A DNA stretch of 7,982 nucleotides from Phycisphaerales bacterium (GCA_011055475.1 DSDH01000309.1:1-7982); one strand, 5' to 3'; positions 1 to 7,707 are shown, counted from the first letter of the stretch. Translations and numbers: made by a program. Notes: generated from the letters alone by a model not told the origin.

Positions 1-5
1 GAATT

Positions 6-14
6 GGGAGAGGG
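6..14 (+). promoter_or_regulatory. Shine-Dalgarno supporting GTG start of the GH2 gene
   Basis: GGGAGAGGG lies six bases before GTG 21. The competing in-frame ATG at 45 has only AAAGG (26-30) about 14 bases upstream, a long spacing. The purine block therefore favours GTG 21, while the signal-peptide shape favours ATG 45. The mature protein is the same either way. Confidence 0.4.
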
Positions 15-20
15 CAGGCC

Positions 21-2879
21 GTGCCAAAGGCATACGGCAATATAATGAGAATATCCGGGCGCCGGGGCCTGGTGTGTCTGTGCCTCCTGGCCGGTTCGGC
101 CGTGGCTGATCGGCAGGTGGTGTCCTTCTGTGACGATTGGCGGTTCACGAAGGGCGACCCGGCCGACGCCGTCACGGTGGAGCTCGACGACTCCGGCTGG
201 CAGCGGGTGCGGCTGCCACACGACTGGGCCATCGCCGGGCCCTTCAACCCCGATGAGAACGGCTACGCCGGCAAGCTGCCCTGGCGAGGCGTGGGCTGGT
301 ACCGCAAGACCTTCCGGCTCGAGGCCACCGATGCGGGCCGCTGCGTCTACTTTGACTTCGACGGCGTCATGGCCTTCCCCAAGGTCTATATCAACGGACA
401 ACTCGCCGGCCAGTGGGACTACGGCTACATGTCCTTCCGCGTGGACGCCACGGACCTGGTCCGTTTCGGCGAGGACAACCTCATCGCCGTCCAGGCCGAC
501 ACCCGAGAACACGGCACCCGATGGTATCCCGGCGCCGGGATCTATCGCAAGGTGACCATGACCCTGTGCAATCCGGTGCACCTGGGTCACTGGGCCACAT
601 TTGTGACGACGCCCGAAGTCACCGACGAGCGCGCCACGATCCGCGTGGAGTCCATCGTCGAAAACCACACCGCCCACGAGGCGAACGTCCGTACGGTGCT
701 GGCCATCCATGATCCCGAAGGGCTGCGGGTGGCCCGTCTTGAGGCCCATTTCAAAAGCCCGGCGGGCGAGGACCGTGCTGTGGGTCTGTCGGTCGTCGTT
801 CCCCGGCCCCAGCGGTGGGACGTGGACGATCCGAAGCTCTGCCGGGCACGGCTGACGGTCCACCGCGGCGATGAGGTCCTCGACCGCGAGGACGTCGCAT
901 TCGGCATCCGCAAGTTCGCGTTCACGGCCGACGATGGATTTCACCTCAATGGCCGGCGCGTGCAACTGTACGGCGTCAACCTGCACCACGACCACGGCCC
1001 ACTGGGGGCGGCGTTTTATCCCCGCGCGATGGAGCGGCAACTGCGGATCATGAAGGACATGGGCTGCAACGCCCTTCGCACCAGCCACAATCCCCCGGCG
1101 CCGGAGGTGCTCGATCTGTGCGATCGGTTGGGCATCCTTGTCTGGGATGAATGCTTCGACAAGTGGGACGCCACCGCCGACCGGCTGCGCGGAGTCGACC
1201 TGGTCGAGCACAACAAGAGACAGCTCGACAACCTTGTCCGTCGCGACCGCAACCATCCCTCCGTTGTCGTCTGGTCCATCGGTAACGAGATCGCGGACGT
1301 GGAGAACAACCGCGGCGGCCGGGCCCGCGAGCAGGTGCGGGTGCTGTCCGACTATGTCCGCTCGCTGGACCCGACGCGGCCGGTGGGCATGGGCTGCTAC
1401 ATCCCCTCGGCCGTCGGCACCCGCGTGCTTGAATCGCTCGACCTGACCGGGTGGAATTACGCCCGCCGCTACGCCCCGTTTCGCGAGTTGTTCCCCGACA
1501 AGCCTATTGTGTACAGTGAGTCGGCCTCGGCCCTGAGCACCCGCGGGTTTTACGAGCTGCCGCTGCCGACCGTCAAGACGGACTATTCCACCGCGCTGCA
1601 GGTGGACTCCTACGACCTGAACGCCGCCCCGTGGTCGGACATCGCCGATGCCGAGTTCCTGCTCATGGAGAAGGATCGGTTCGTTGCCGGGGAGTTCGTA
1701 TGGACCGGGTTCGATTACCTGGGCGAGCCGACGCCGTTCAGCCAGGAGGCCCGCAGCTCGTACTTCGGCATCGTGGACCTGTGCGGGATTCCCAAGGATC
1801 GATTCTATTTGTACCGCAGTTATTGGCGGCCGGATGCGACGACGGTGCATATCCTGCCGCACTGGAATTGGCCGGACCGGCTGGGCAAGAACGTGCCCGT
1901 TTTCGTCTACACCAACGGCGACTCGGCCGAGCTGTTTCTGAACGGCAGGAGCCTGGGCCGCCGCACGAAGGGCCAAATCCCGCCCAGGCCGCAGGACTTT
2001 GCCCGGGGCCGACCGGCCCTCGCGGGGACGAGCCAGTTAAATGAAGGCCACGTGGCCACACAGGCCAACGACGGCGACGCCCAGACGCGATGGTGTGCGG
2101 CCGACGGCCAGGCCGAGCAGTGGTGGCAGGTGGACCTTGGTCAGGTGCGGCCAATCCGCTGCATCGCCGTCGAGTTCGAGCGGGAGGCCAAGAATTACGG
2201 CTATGCGATTCAGGTCTCCGCGGATGCATCATCCTGGACGACCATCACCGCCAAGGCCACCAGCCGCGAGCCTCAATGGGGCGGTTCGCGCGAGCAGTTC
2301 CACGAGGTGGACGCGCGGGCGCGGCACGTGCGGATCGAGTTCTCCGGCCTCCAAGGCGGGTCGTGGGCCAGCATCCGCGAATTCGGCGTCTACCCGGAAA
2401 AGGTCGAGTCGGCGTACTACGAGCCGACCTACCGCTACCGACTGCGGTGGAACGAGGTGACGTACGAGCCGGGGGAGCTGAAGGCGGTGGCGTATAAGGA
2501 CGGCCAGAAGATCGGCGAGGCGGTCGTGCGAACGGCGGGCCCGGCGGCGGCGATCCGACTGACGCCCGACCGCACCGACCTTCACGCGGACGGATGCGAC
2601 CTGGCCTACGTGCTCGTCGAGGCCCTCGACGACAAGGGCACGGCCTGTCCGCTGGCGGACAACAGGGTCCGTTTCAAGCTGGAAGGGCCGGCCGACATCG
2701 CCGGCGTCGGCAACGGCAATCCTCTGTCGCTGGAGCCCTTCCAGGCCGACTATCGCAAGTTGTTCCATGGCAAGGCCATGCTCATCGTTCGAACGCAGCC
2801 GAGCCGCGACGGTATGATCCGTGTCGCCGCCACGGCCGATGGCCTGAAACCCGCAATCGTTACTCTACAAGCTCGGTGA
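21..2879 (+). CDS. Secreted GH2 beta-galactosidase-type glycosidase with an F5/8C domain inside DUF4982
   Basis: Exported retaining exo-glycosidase of family GH2; beta-galactosidase is the default guess, but GH2 also includes other specificities. Numbering from GTG 21: signal peptide about 1-29 (hydrophobic LVCLCLLAGSAVA, then D30); sugar-binding jelly roll about 35-185 with RLPHDW (65-70) and the GH2 signature RWYPGAGIYR (167-176); Ig-like domain about 185-300; TIM barrel about 300-610 with GVNLHHDHG (318-326) and RTSHNPP (353-359). By family analogy the acid/base is E423 (SIGNE) and the nucleophile E500 (YSESAS). DUF4982 starts about 623, is broken at about 652-800 by an F5/8 type C domain, and resumes with YEPGELKAVAY (815-825). 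A C-terminal Ig-like domain ends the protein. Length is about 810 residues without the insert, usual for this subgroup. The frame is open to the left edge. GTG 21 has a good Shine-Dalgarno, while ATG 45 gives a more compact signal peptide. The family is certain, the substrate is not. Confidence 0.93.
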   Translation: MPKAYGNIMRISGRRGLVCLCLLAGSAVADRQVVSFCDDWRFTKGDPADAVTVELDDSGWQRVRLPHDWAIAGPFNPDENGYAGKLPWRGVGWYRKTFRLEATDAGRCVYFDFDGVMAFPKVYINGQLAGQWDYGYMSFRVDATDLVRFGEDNLIAVQADTREHGTRWYPGAGIYRKVTMTLCNPVHLGHWATFVTTPEVTDERATIRVESIVENHTAHEANVRTVLAIHDPEGLRVARLEAHFKSPAGEDRAVGLSVVVPRPQRWDVDDPKLCRARLTVHRGDEVLDREDVAFGIRKFAFTADDGFHLNGRRVQLYGVNLHHDHGPLGAAFYPRAMERQLRIMKDMGCNALRTSHNPPAPEVLDLCDRLGILVWDECFDKWDATADRLRGVDLVEHNKRQLDNLVRRDRNHPSVVVWSIGNEIADVENNRGGRAREQVRVLSDYVRSLDPTRPVGMGCYIPSAVGTRVLESLDLTGWNYARRYAPFRELFPDKPIVYSESASALSTRGFYELPLPTVKTDYSTALQVDSYDLNAAPWSDIADAEFLLMEKDRFVAGEFVWTGFDYLGEPTPFSQEARSSYFGIVDLCGIPKDRFYLYRSYWRPDATTVHILPHWNWPDRLGKNVPVFVYTNGDSAELFLNGRSLGRRTKGQIPPRPQDFARGRPALAGTSQLNEGHVATQANDGDAQTRWCAADGQAEQWWQVDLGQVRPIRCIAVEFEREAKNYGYAIQVSADASSWTTITAKATSREPQWGGSREQFHEVDARARHVRIEFSGLQGGSWASIREFGVYPEKVESAYYEPTYRYRLRWNEVTYEPGELKAVAYKDGQKIGEAVVRTAGPAAAIRLTPDRTDLHADGCDLAYVLVEALDDKGTACPLADNRVRFKLEGPADIAGVGNGNPLSLEPFQADYRKLFHGKAMLIVRTQPSRDGMIRVAATADGLKPAIVTLQAR
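1998..2399 (+). other. F5/8 type C (discoidin, CBM32-like) domain nested in DUF4982 of the GH2 enzyme
   Basis: Residues about 660-793 of the GH2 protein. Visible family hallmarks are the early ANDGDAQTRWCA segment (W691), WWQVDLGQ, the central IQVSADASSWTTI strand, ARHVRIEF, and the closing SIREFGVY. Before it the protein reads LFLNGRSLGRR (638-648), the first part of DUF4982. After it comes RWNEVTYEPGELKAVAY (809-825), the second part. Such domains usually bind galactose or other terminal sugars, but binding here is inferred. Confidence 0.85.
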
Positions 2880-2882
2880 TCC

Positions 2883-4760
2883 ATGAATACACTCTGCCCG
2901 ACTTGTGGACTTCGTCGTCCTTTGGCCCGTACCGTAACGTGGTTGGTATTACTCTGGCTCGTGCTCGCCTGTGCCGTATCGGTTCAGGCGCAACGGCAGA
3001 TGGAATACCTCGACCGGGGCCTCGTCGCGGTTCGTACGGCTGAGAACCGCGTCTTTCTGAGCTGGCGGCTGCTCGCCGACGATCCGACTGACATCGCCTT
3101 TGACGTGTTCCGGCTGGATGCCCAAGGTGGTCGCGCCAGGATTAACCCGCAGCCGGTCCGGGAGGCGACGTGCTTTATCGACGAGGCTGCGCCGCGCAGT
3201 TCATCTCTTCACTACCTCGTCCAGCCCCGTGACGGTAGCAAGCCTCATGTGGATCAACCCGTACAGCCCTGGACGCAAGGGTATCTGACCATCCCGCTAG
3301 AGACCCCCTCGGGCTATCGGCCCAACGATGCCGCGGTCGGCGATCTTAACGGGGATGGCCGCTATGACATCGTCCTGCATCAGGCCGGACGCGGACACGA
3401 CAACGCCCATGCTGGCCTCACGGATCCGCCTATCCTGGAGGCGTACACCCTCGATGGCGACATGCTCTGGCGGATTAACCTGGGCCGCAATATCCGGGAG
3501 GGGGCCCACTATGTGCCCTTCATCGTGTACGACCTGGACGGCGACGGCCGGGCCGAGATCGCCTGCCGCACCGCCGACGGCACCATCGACGGCGCGGGCC
3601 GAGTCATCGGCAACGCCCAGGCGGACCACCGCGAGGCCCGCGGTTACGTCCTGACGGGGCCGGAGTACCTGACCATCTTCGACGGCGCCACCGGGCGGGC
3701 CCTGGCGACGACCGACTATCTGCCGCCGCGGGGCCGGGTGGAGGACTGGGGCGACAGCACCGGAAACCGTGCCGACCGCTTTCTCGCCTGTGTCGCCTAC
3801 CTCGACGGCGAGCGCCCCAGCCTGGTCATGTGCCGCGGCTACTATACCCGCAGCGTGCTGGCCGCCTGGGACTGGCGGGATGGGCGGCTCAGTCATCGCT
3901 GGACGTTCGACAGCGACGATGGCCAGGCCGACCACCGCGATTACCGCGGGCAGGGCAACCACGGCCTGTCGGTCGCGGACGTTGACGGCGACGGCAGGGA
4001 CGAAATCGTGTACGGCGCCTGCGTGATCGATCACGATGGATCAGGCCTGTATACGACCGGCCTGGGCCACGGGGATGCGATGCACCTGTCCGATATCGAC
4101 CCGACGCGGCCCGGCCTGGAGGTCTGGGGGATACATGAAAGGCCCCGCCATCCACACGGCGCCAACCTGCGGGATGCGGCGACCGGTCACGTGCTGTGGG
4201 GCCTGCCGTTGGGCGACCCCGGCCGGGGCTTGGCCGCCGACATCGATCCGCGATACCCCGGCTATGAATGCTGGGCCAACTCCTCGGACGGGCTTTACGA
4301 CTGTAAAGGCAACCGCATCTCCCGGGCCAAGCCCCGTTCCTGCAATATGGCCGTCTGGTGGGACGGCGATCTGTCCCGCGAGCTGCTCAGCGGCACGGCG
4401 ATCACCCAGTGGGACGCCTTGGCAGAGCGTGAATCCGTCATGCTTTATGCCGAGGGCTGCGCCGCCAACAACGGCAGCAAGGCCAACCCCTGTCTGGTGG
4501 CGGACATCCTGGGCGATTGGCGCGAGGAGGTCCTGTGGCGCACCAGCGACAACCGCGCGCTACGGCTTTACACCACGACCATCCCCACGGAGCATCGGCT
4601 GGTCACCCTCATGCACGACCCGGTCTATCGGCTCAGCGTCGCCTGGCAAAACGTCGGATACAACCAGCCCACGCAGCCGGGCTTTTATCTCGGCACCGGC
4701 ATGACCCGGCCCGACCCGCCGGCGATCCGCGTGCCGGCCCCGCGAGGCTCGGCCCCCTGA
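2883..4760 (+). CDS. Secreted rhamnogalacturonan lyase, family PL11
   Basis: Predicted to cleave the rhamnogalacturonan-I backbone between galacturonate and rhamnose by beta-elimination, leaving unsaturated galacturonyl ends. Relatives are the YesW (endo) and YesX (exo) lyases of Bacillus subtilis; which mode applies here cannot be told by eye. A signal peptide spans about 1-36 (TWLVLLWLVLACAVSVQA, then Q37). An N-terminal beta-sandwich (about 40-130, with RVFLSWRLLADDP) precedes the eight-bladed propeller. The propeller carries calcium-loop motifs DLNGDGRYD (154-162), DLDGDGRAE (217-225) and DVDGDGRDE (366-374). The PL11 C-terminal hallmark WQNVGYNQP (588-596) is followed by GFYLGTG. At 625 residues it is full length for the family. 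It starts 3 nt after the GH2 stop. Its only Shine-Dalgarno-like bases, GGTGA (2875-2879), overlap that stop at a short spacing, so translational coupling is likely. The mature part has ten cysteines, an even number compatible with disulfides. Confidence 0.95.
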   Translation: MNTLCPTCGLRRPLARTVTWLVLLWLVLACAVSVQAQRQMEYLDRGLVAVRTAENRVFLSWRLLADDPTDIAFDVFRLDAQGGRARINPQPVREATCFIDEAAPRSSSLHYLVQPRDGSKPHVDQPVQPWTQGYLTIPLETPSGYRPNDAAVGDLNGDGRYDIVLHQAGRGHDNAHAGLTDPPILEAYTLDGDMLWRINLGRNIREGAHYVPFIVYDLDGDGRAEIACRTADGTIDGAGRVIGNAQADHREARGYVLTGPEYLTIFDGATGRALATTDYLPPRGRVEDWGDSTGNRADRFLACVAYLDGERPSLVMCRGYYTRSVLAAWDWRDGRLSHRWTFDSDDGQADHRDYRGQGNHGLSVADVDGDGRDEIVYGACVIDHDGSGLYTTGLGHGDAMHLSDIDPTRPGLEVWGIHERPRHPHGANLRDAATGHVLWGLPLGDPGRGLAADIDPRYPGYECWANSSDGLYDCKGNRISRAKPRSCNMAVWWDGDLSRELLSGTAITQWDALAERESVMLYAEGCAANNGSKANPCLVADILGDWREEVLWRTSDNRALRLYTTTIPTEHRLVTLMHDPVYRLSVAWQNVGYNQPTQPGFYLGTGMTRPDPPAIRVPAPRGSAP

Positions 4761-4826
4761 ACCGGGCGTGCGAAGCGATCCCACATACGATACAATGGTT
4801 CCCTGGCCCGGAGTGTACGCTGCGCC

Positions 4827-4850
4827 GATCCGCCCGACCCGATGCGGATC
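4827..4850 (+). repeat. Perfect 7-bp inverted repeat in the gap between PL11 and DUF5703 genes
   Basis: GATCCGC (4827-4833) and its exact reverse complement GCGGATC (4844-4850) flank a 10-base spacer, 34 bases before the DUF5703 start codon. It has no T-run after it, so it is not a convincing intrinsic terminator. It could be an operator, an mRNA hairpin in the leader, or chance. Upstream, TACAAT (4791-4796) resembles a -10 box, but I see no matching -35 box. The rest of the 124-bp gap (4761-4884) shows nothing recognisable apart from the Shine-Dalgarno. Confidence 0.35.
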
Positions 4851-4871
4851 AGGCCCATTGAGACCACATGC

Positions 4872-4877
4872 AAGAGG
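4872..4877 (+). promoter_or_regulatory. Shine-Dalgarno of the DUF5703 gene
   Basis: AAGAGG lies seven bases before ATG 4885. It decides the start in favour of 4885 over the in-frame ATG at 4909, which has no comparable purine block. Confidence 0.65.
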
Positions 4878-4884
4878 ATAGACC

Positions 4885-7695
4885 ATGCTGAGCAAGCGGC
4901 GCAATCCCATGGAGCATTCACATCGGCTGGGGCTGTTGTGGCTGGGCCTGCTGGCGGCCATCGCGGCAGCGGGACCTATCGACCAATATGATGTGGTCTG
5001 GACGGCGCCCAGCCGGGATGCCTCCGGATCGATGCCCTTGGGCAACGGGGACATCAGCCTCAACGCATGGGTCGAGCCGAGCGGCGATCTGTGCTTTTAC
5101 ATCGGCAAGACCGATGCCTGGGGGGACAATGCCCGCCTGCTCAAGGTCGGCAAGGTGCGGCTGAGTCTGCGTCCCGACCCCTTTGACGGGTCCGCTTCAT
5201 TTCGCCAGACGCTGCACCTGGAGACGGGTCAGATGATCGTCGAATGGACGCCCCGGGACCAGACGCAATCGGCCACGGTCTTGCAGGTTTGGGTCGATGC
5301 CCACGACCCCGTGATCCACGTCATAGCCGAGTCGCCGACGGCGATCCGCCTGGACAGCCGCATTGAACTGTGGCGGACCACGCGGCAGGAGCTGACGTCC
5401 CAGGAGGTCAGCGACGTGATGATGAATTGCCCGGCCCCACTGCGGGAGCGCCTGGGCCCGACCATTGTGGAGCCCGACACGGTGTTGACCGAATTGAGTC
5501 CCGGACGCATCGGCTGGGTGCACCACAACAGCAAATCCATCGGCCCGGAGCTGACGATGCGGATCCAGGGGCTGGACGACTATCCTCTGGCCGATCCGCT
5601 GCTGGGCCGCACGTTCGGGGCGGTCATCACGGCCGACCGGGCCCGGCGCCTCGACGACCTGACGCTGACCACGGAGCCGGGCCGATCACAACACGTGCGG
5701 GTCTTCGTCCTCACCGATCATCCCTCCACGCCCCGGCAATGGCGGGCGAAGGTGGACCAGCTTATCGAACGCGTCGAGAGCACCGATCCGGAGGCGCGGC
5801 AGCGCCGCCACGAGCAGTGGTGGCGGGACTTCTGGGACCGAAGCTGGGTGCACATCCGGTCCAACCGGCCCGAGCCGGGCCCGCCGCTCGTGGGGCGCAA
5901 TGATCACCCGCTTCGCATCGGCGTGGACCAAGACGGCGCCAATCGCTTTATCGGCCAGATCGGCCGCGTCAGTATCCTGCGCTGCGCCTTGCCCGGCCAT
6001 GTGGCCGACTTGGCCAAGGGGGACAGGCGTCCCCTTACCCGCCCCGATGCGGTGGGCACCTGGACCGATGTACCCGTCGGCAAGGTCCTAAAGACCGTTT
6101 CCCACGAGGACCTGGCGGGACCTCTTACGATCGAGGCGTGGGTTCGGCCCGAACGGATGCCCGCCTCCGGCGGGCGGATCGTGGACAAGACCACCCCCGG
6201 CCAGGACAACGGGTTGCTCCTGGACGCCTATCCGGGCAACGGCCTGCGGTGGATCACGCCCATCGGCCACATTCAGAGTAAGGATGGCCTGTCGCCGGAT
6301 CGGTGGCACCACGTCGCCGTGACCAGCGACCCCGCCTTGGGCACGCAGACCCTGTATCTCGACGGCGAGGCGATCGGCACACAGACCGTGGACATGGCCG
6401 ATCCGGCGTTCATCGTGTCGCGGGGATATCAACTGCAACGCTACATCAACGCCTGCGCGGGCCGGGGCCGGTATCCCATCAAGTTCAACGGCTCGATCTT
6501 CACCGTTCCCTTCCCCGGCGCGCCGGGCGACGCCGACTACCGCCGGTGGGGGCCGGGTTACTGGTGGCAAAACACCCGCCTGCCCTATATCGGCATGTGC
6601 GCATCGGGCGACTTCGACCTCATGGAGCCGCTCTTCCGCATGTATGCCGACGAGGTCCTGCCCCTGTGCGTGCACCGCACGAAAAAGTATTGCGGTCACG
6701 ACGGCGCCTTTATCCCCGAATGCATCTACTTCTGGGGCGCGATCTTCAGCGAGACCTATGGCTGGACGCCGTTTGAACAGCGCCGGGACAAGCTGCAAGA
6801 AAGCGGATGGCACAAGTGGGAATGGGTCTCCGGTCCCGAGCTGGTTTTCATGATGCTGGACTACTATGACTACACCCGCGATGAGAGCTTTCTCAAGGAC
6901 AAGGTGGTCCCCACCGCCCATGAGATCCTGACCTTCTTCGACCGCCACTACCCTGTGGGATCGGACGGCAAGCTCATTATGCACCCCTCCCAGGCGCTGG
7001 AAACGTGGTGGGATTGCACGAATCCCATGCCCGAAGTGGCCGGCCTGTGGGCGGTGACACAGCGGCTGCTCGATTTGCCCGAACGCCTGACCACCGCTAA
7101 GCAACGGGCCTTCTGGGAAGCGCTACGCGAGAAGCTGCCACCGCTGCCCACGCGCAAGGTCGACGGCGTTGAGATGCTTGCCCCGGCCGAGAAGTATGAC
7201 CAGAAACGCAACATCGAAAACCCGGAGCTCTACGCGGTCTTCCCGTTCCGGCGGGTGGCCTTCGAGAAGGACAATCGCGATCTGGGCATCGAGGCCCTCA
7301 ATCATCGCTGGGACCGTGGTCACAGCGGATGGCGACAGGATGACGTTTTCATGGCCTACCTCGGCCTGGCCGATCAGGCCAGGCAGTACGTGGTGGCCCG
7401 GGCCCGCAGCAAGGATGAGGACTCGCGATTTCCCGCCTTCTGGGGTCCCAATTACGACTGGGTCCCGGACCAGGATCACGGCGGCGTTCTAGTCAAGGCG
7501 GTCCAGGCCATGTTGCTGCAAAGCGGCGGAGACCGCCTCTTTCTCTTTCCCGCCTGGCCCAGCGGGTGGGACGTGGACTTCAAGCTGCACGCGCCCGGCA
7601 GGACGACCGTGCAGGCCAGCCTGAAAGACGGCAAGGTGGTTCACCTGGAAGTGAATCCCCCAAACAGAAAGAAGGATGTCGTCACCCCGAAATAG
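4885..7695 (+). CDS. Secreted DUF5703-domain, GH95-like (alpha/alpha)6-barrel glycosidase with a permuted LamG insert
   Basis: Predicted exported glycoside hydrolase of uncertain specificity. The fold and C-terminus resemble family GH95 (alpha-L-fucosidase, alpha-L-galactosidase), but the family is mostly annotated only as DUF5703. A signal peptide spans about 1-29 (LGLLWLGLLAAIAAA). The DUF5703 beta-sandwich runs about 35-330 with SMPLGNGDI (49-57), KTDAWGDNARLLKVG (75-89) and WWRDFWDRSW (312-321). A LamG-type insert fills about 333-502. The helical barrel then follows with LQRYINACAGRG (516-527), YPIKFNGSIFTV (530-541) and GYWWQNTRLPY (558-568). A C-terminal beta domain has LFPAWPSGWDVDFKLHAP (887-904). 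Candidate catalytic acids are E612 (FIPECIYFWG), E706 (ALETWWDC) and E717, but I cannot assign roles. The ATG at 4885 has a good Shine-Dalgarno. The GH29 gene follows after 12 nt, which fits a shared fucosylated or galactosylated substrate. Fold and export are well supported; activity is inference. Confidence 0.85.
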   Translation: MLSKRRNPMEHSHRLGLLWLGLLAAIAAAGPIDQYDVVWTAPSRDASGSMPLGNGDISLNAWVEPSGDLCFYIGKTDAWGDNARLLKVGKVRLSLRPDPFDGSASFRQTLHLETGQMIVEWTPRDQTQSATVLQVWVDAHDPVIHVIAESPTAIRLDSRIELWRTTRQELTSQEVSDVMMNCPAPLRERLGPTIVEPDTVLTELSPGRIGWVHHNSKSIGPELTMRIQGLDDYPLADPLLGRTFGAVITADRARRLDDLTLTTEPGRSQHVRVFVLTDHPSTPRQWRAKVDQLIERVESTDPEARQRRHEQWWRDFWDRSWVHIRSNRPEPGPPLVGRNDHPLRIGVDQDGANRFIGQIGRVSILRCALPGHVADLAKGDRRPLTRPDAVGTWTDVPVGKVLKTVSHEDLAGPLTIEAWVRPERMPASGGRIVDKTTPGQDNGLLLDAYPGNGLRWITPIGHIQSKDGLSPDRWHHVAVTSDPALGTQTLYLDGEAIGTQTVDMADPAFIVSRGYQLQRYINACAGRGRYPIKFNGSIFTVPFPGAPGDADYRRWGPGYWWQNTRLPYIGMCASGDFDLMEPLFRMYADEVLPLCVHRTKKYCGHDGAFIPECIYFWGAIFSETYGWTPFEQRRDKLQESGWHKWEWVSGPELVFMMLDYYDYTRDESFLKDKVVPTAHEILTFFDRHYPVGSDGKLIMHPSQALETWWDCTNPMPEVAGLWAVTQRLLDLPERLTTAKQRAFWEALREKLPPLPTRKVDGVEMLAPAEKYDQKRNIENPELYAVFPFRRVAFEKDNRDLGIEALNHRWDRGHSGWRQDDVFMAYLGLADQARQYVVARARSKDEDSRFPAFWGPNYDWVPDQDHGGVLVKAVQAMLLQSGGDRLFLFPAWPSGWDVDFKLHAPGRTTVQASLKDGKVVHLEVNPPNRKKDVVTPK
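5881..6390 (+). other. LamG (concanavalin A-like) domain in circularly permuted order inside the DUF5703 protein
   Basis: Residues about 333-502. The first piece (about 341-378) has the features of a LamG C-terminus: HPLRIGVDQDGANRFIGQIG, then a VSILRCALPG segment. The second piece (about 412-502) has those of a LamG N-terminus and middle: GPLTIEAWVRPE, GGRIVDK, then DRWHHVAV (472-479) and TLYLDGEAIG (489-498). In ordinary LamG domains the second piece comes first. A linker at about 379-411 joins them. The two pieces together account for about one complete beta-sandwich, so a permuted single domain fits better than two broken copies. Confidence 0.7.
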
Positions 7696-7701
7696 AAAGG
7701 A
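7696..7701 (+). promoter_or_regulatory. Shine-Dalgarno of the GH29 gene
   Basis: AAAGGA sits immediately after the DUF5703 stop codon and six bases before ATG 7708. This fixes the start of the partial gene and shows that it is read from the same transcript without needing an intergenic promoter. Confidence 0.7.
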
Positions 7702-7707
7702 CAGGTC

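Noticed and set aside
2943..2975. Possible lipobox (LVLAC) in the PL11 signal peptide
   Set aside because: Leucine at the -2 position does not suit a signal peptidase II site, and a good signal peptidase I site (VQA before Q37) follows.
3297..4034. 245-codon open frame on the minus strand opposite the PL11 gene
   Set aside because: Low-complexity Val/Ala/Gly-rich composition, no motif, fully antisense to the calcium-loop region of a clear PL11 gene.
4036..4704. 222-codon plus-strand frame within the PL11 gene
   Set aside because: An out-of-frame shadow rich in Arg, Pro, Ala and Thr, contained in a conserved coding region that ends with the PL11 hallmark.
4827..4850. Rho-independent terminator after the PL11 gene
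   Set aside because: The hairpin is only 7 bp with a 10-base loop and has no following T-run.
5881..6390. Two truncated tandem LamG copies, or a scrambled or frameshifted region
   Set aside because: The reading frame is intact throughout, the two pieces do not overlap in the motifs they contain, and together they add up to one domain, so a single permuted domain is simpler.
6088..7104. 338-codon open frame on the minus strand
   Set aside because: It lies wholly opposite the well-supported DUF5703 gene, shows no recognisable family motif, and is the expected shadow of strong GC bias at third codon positions.
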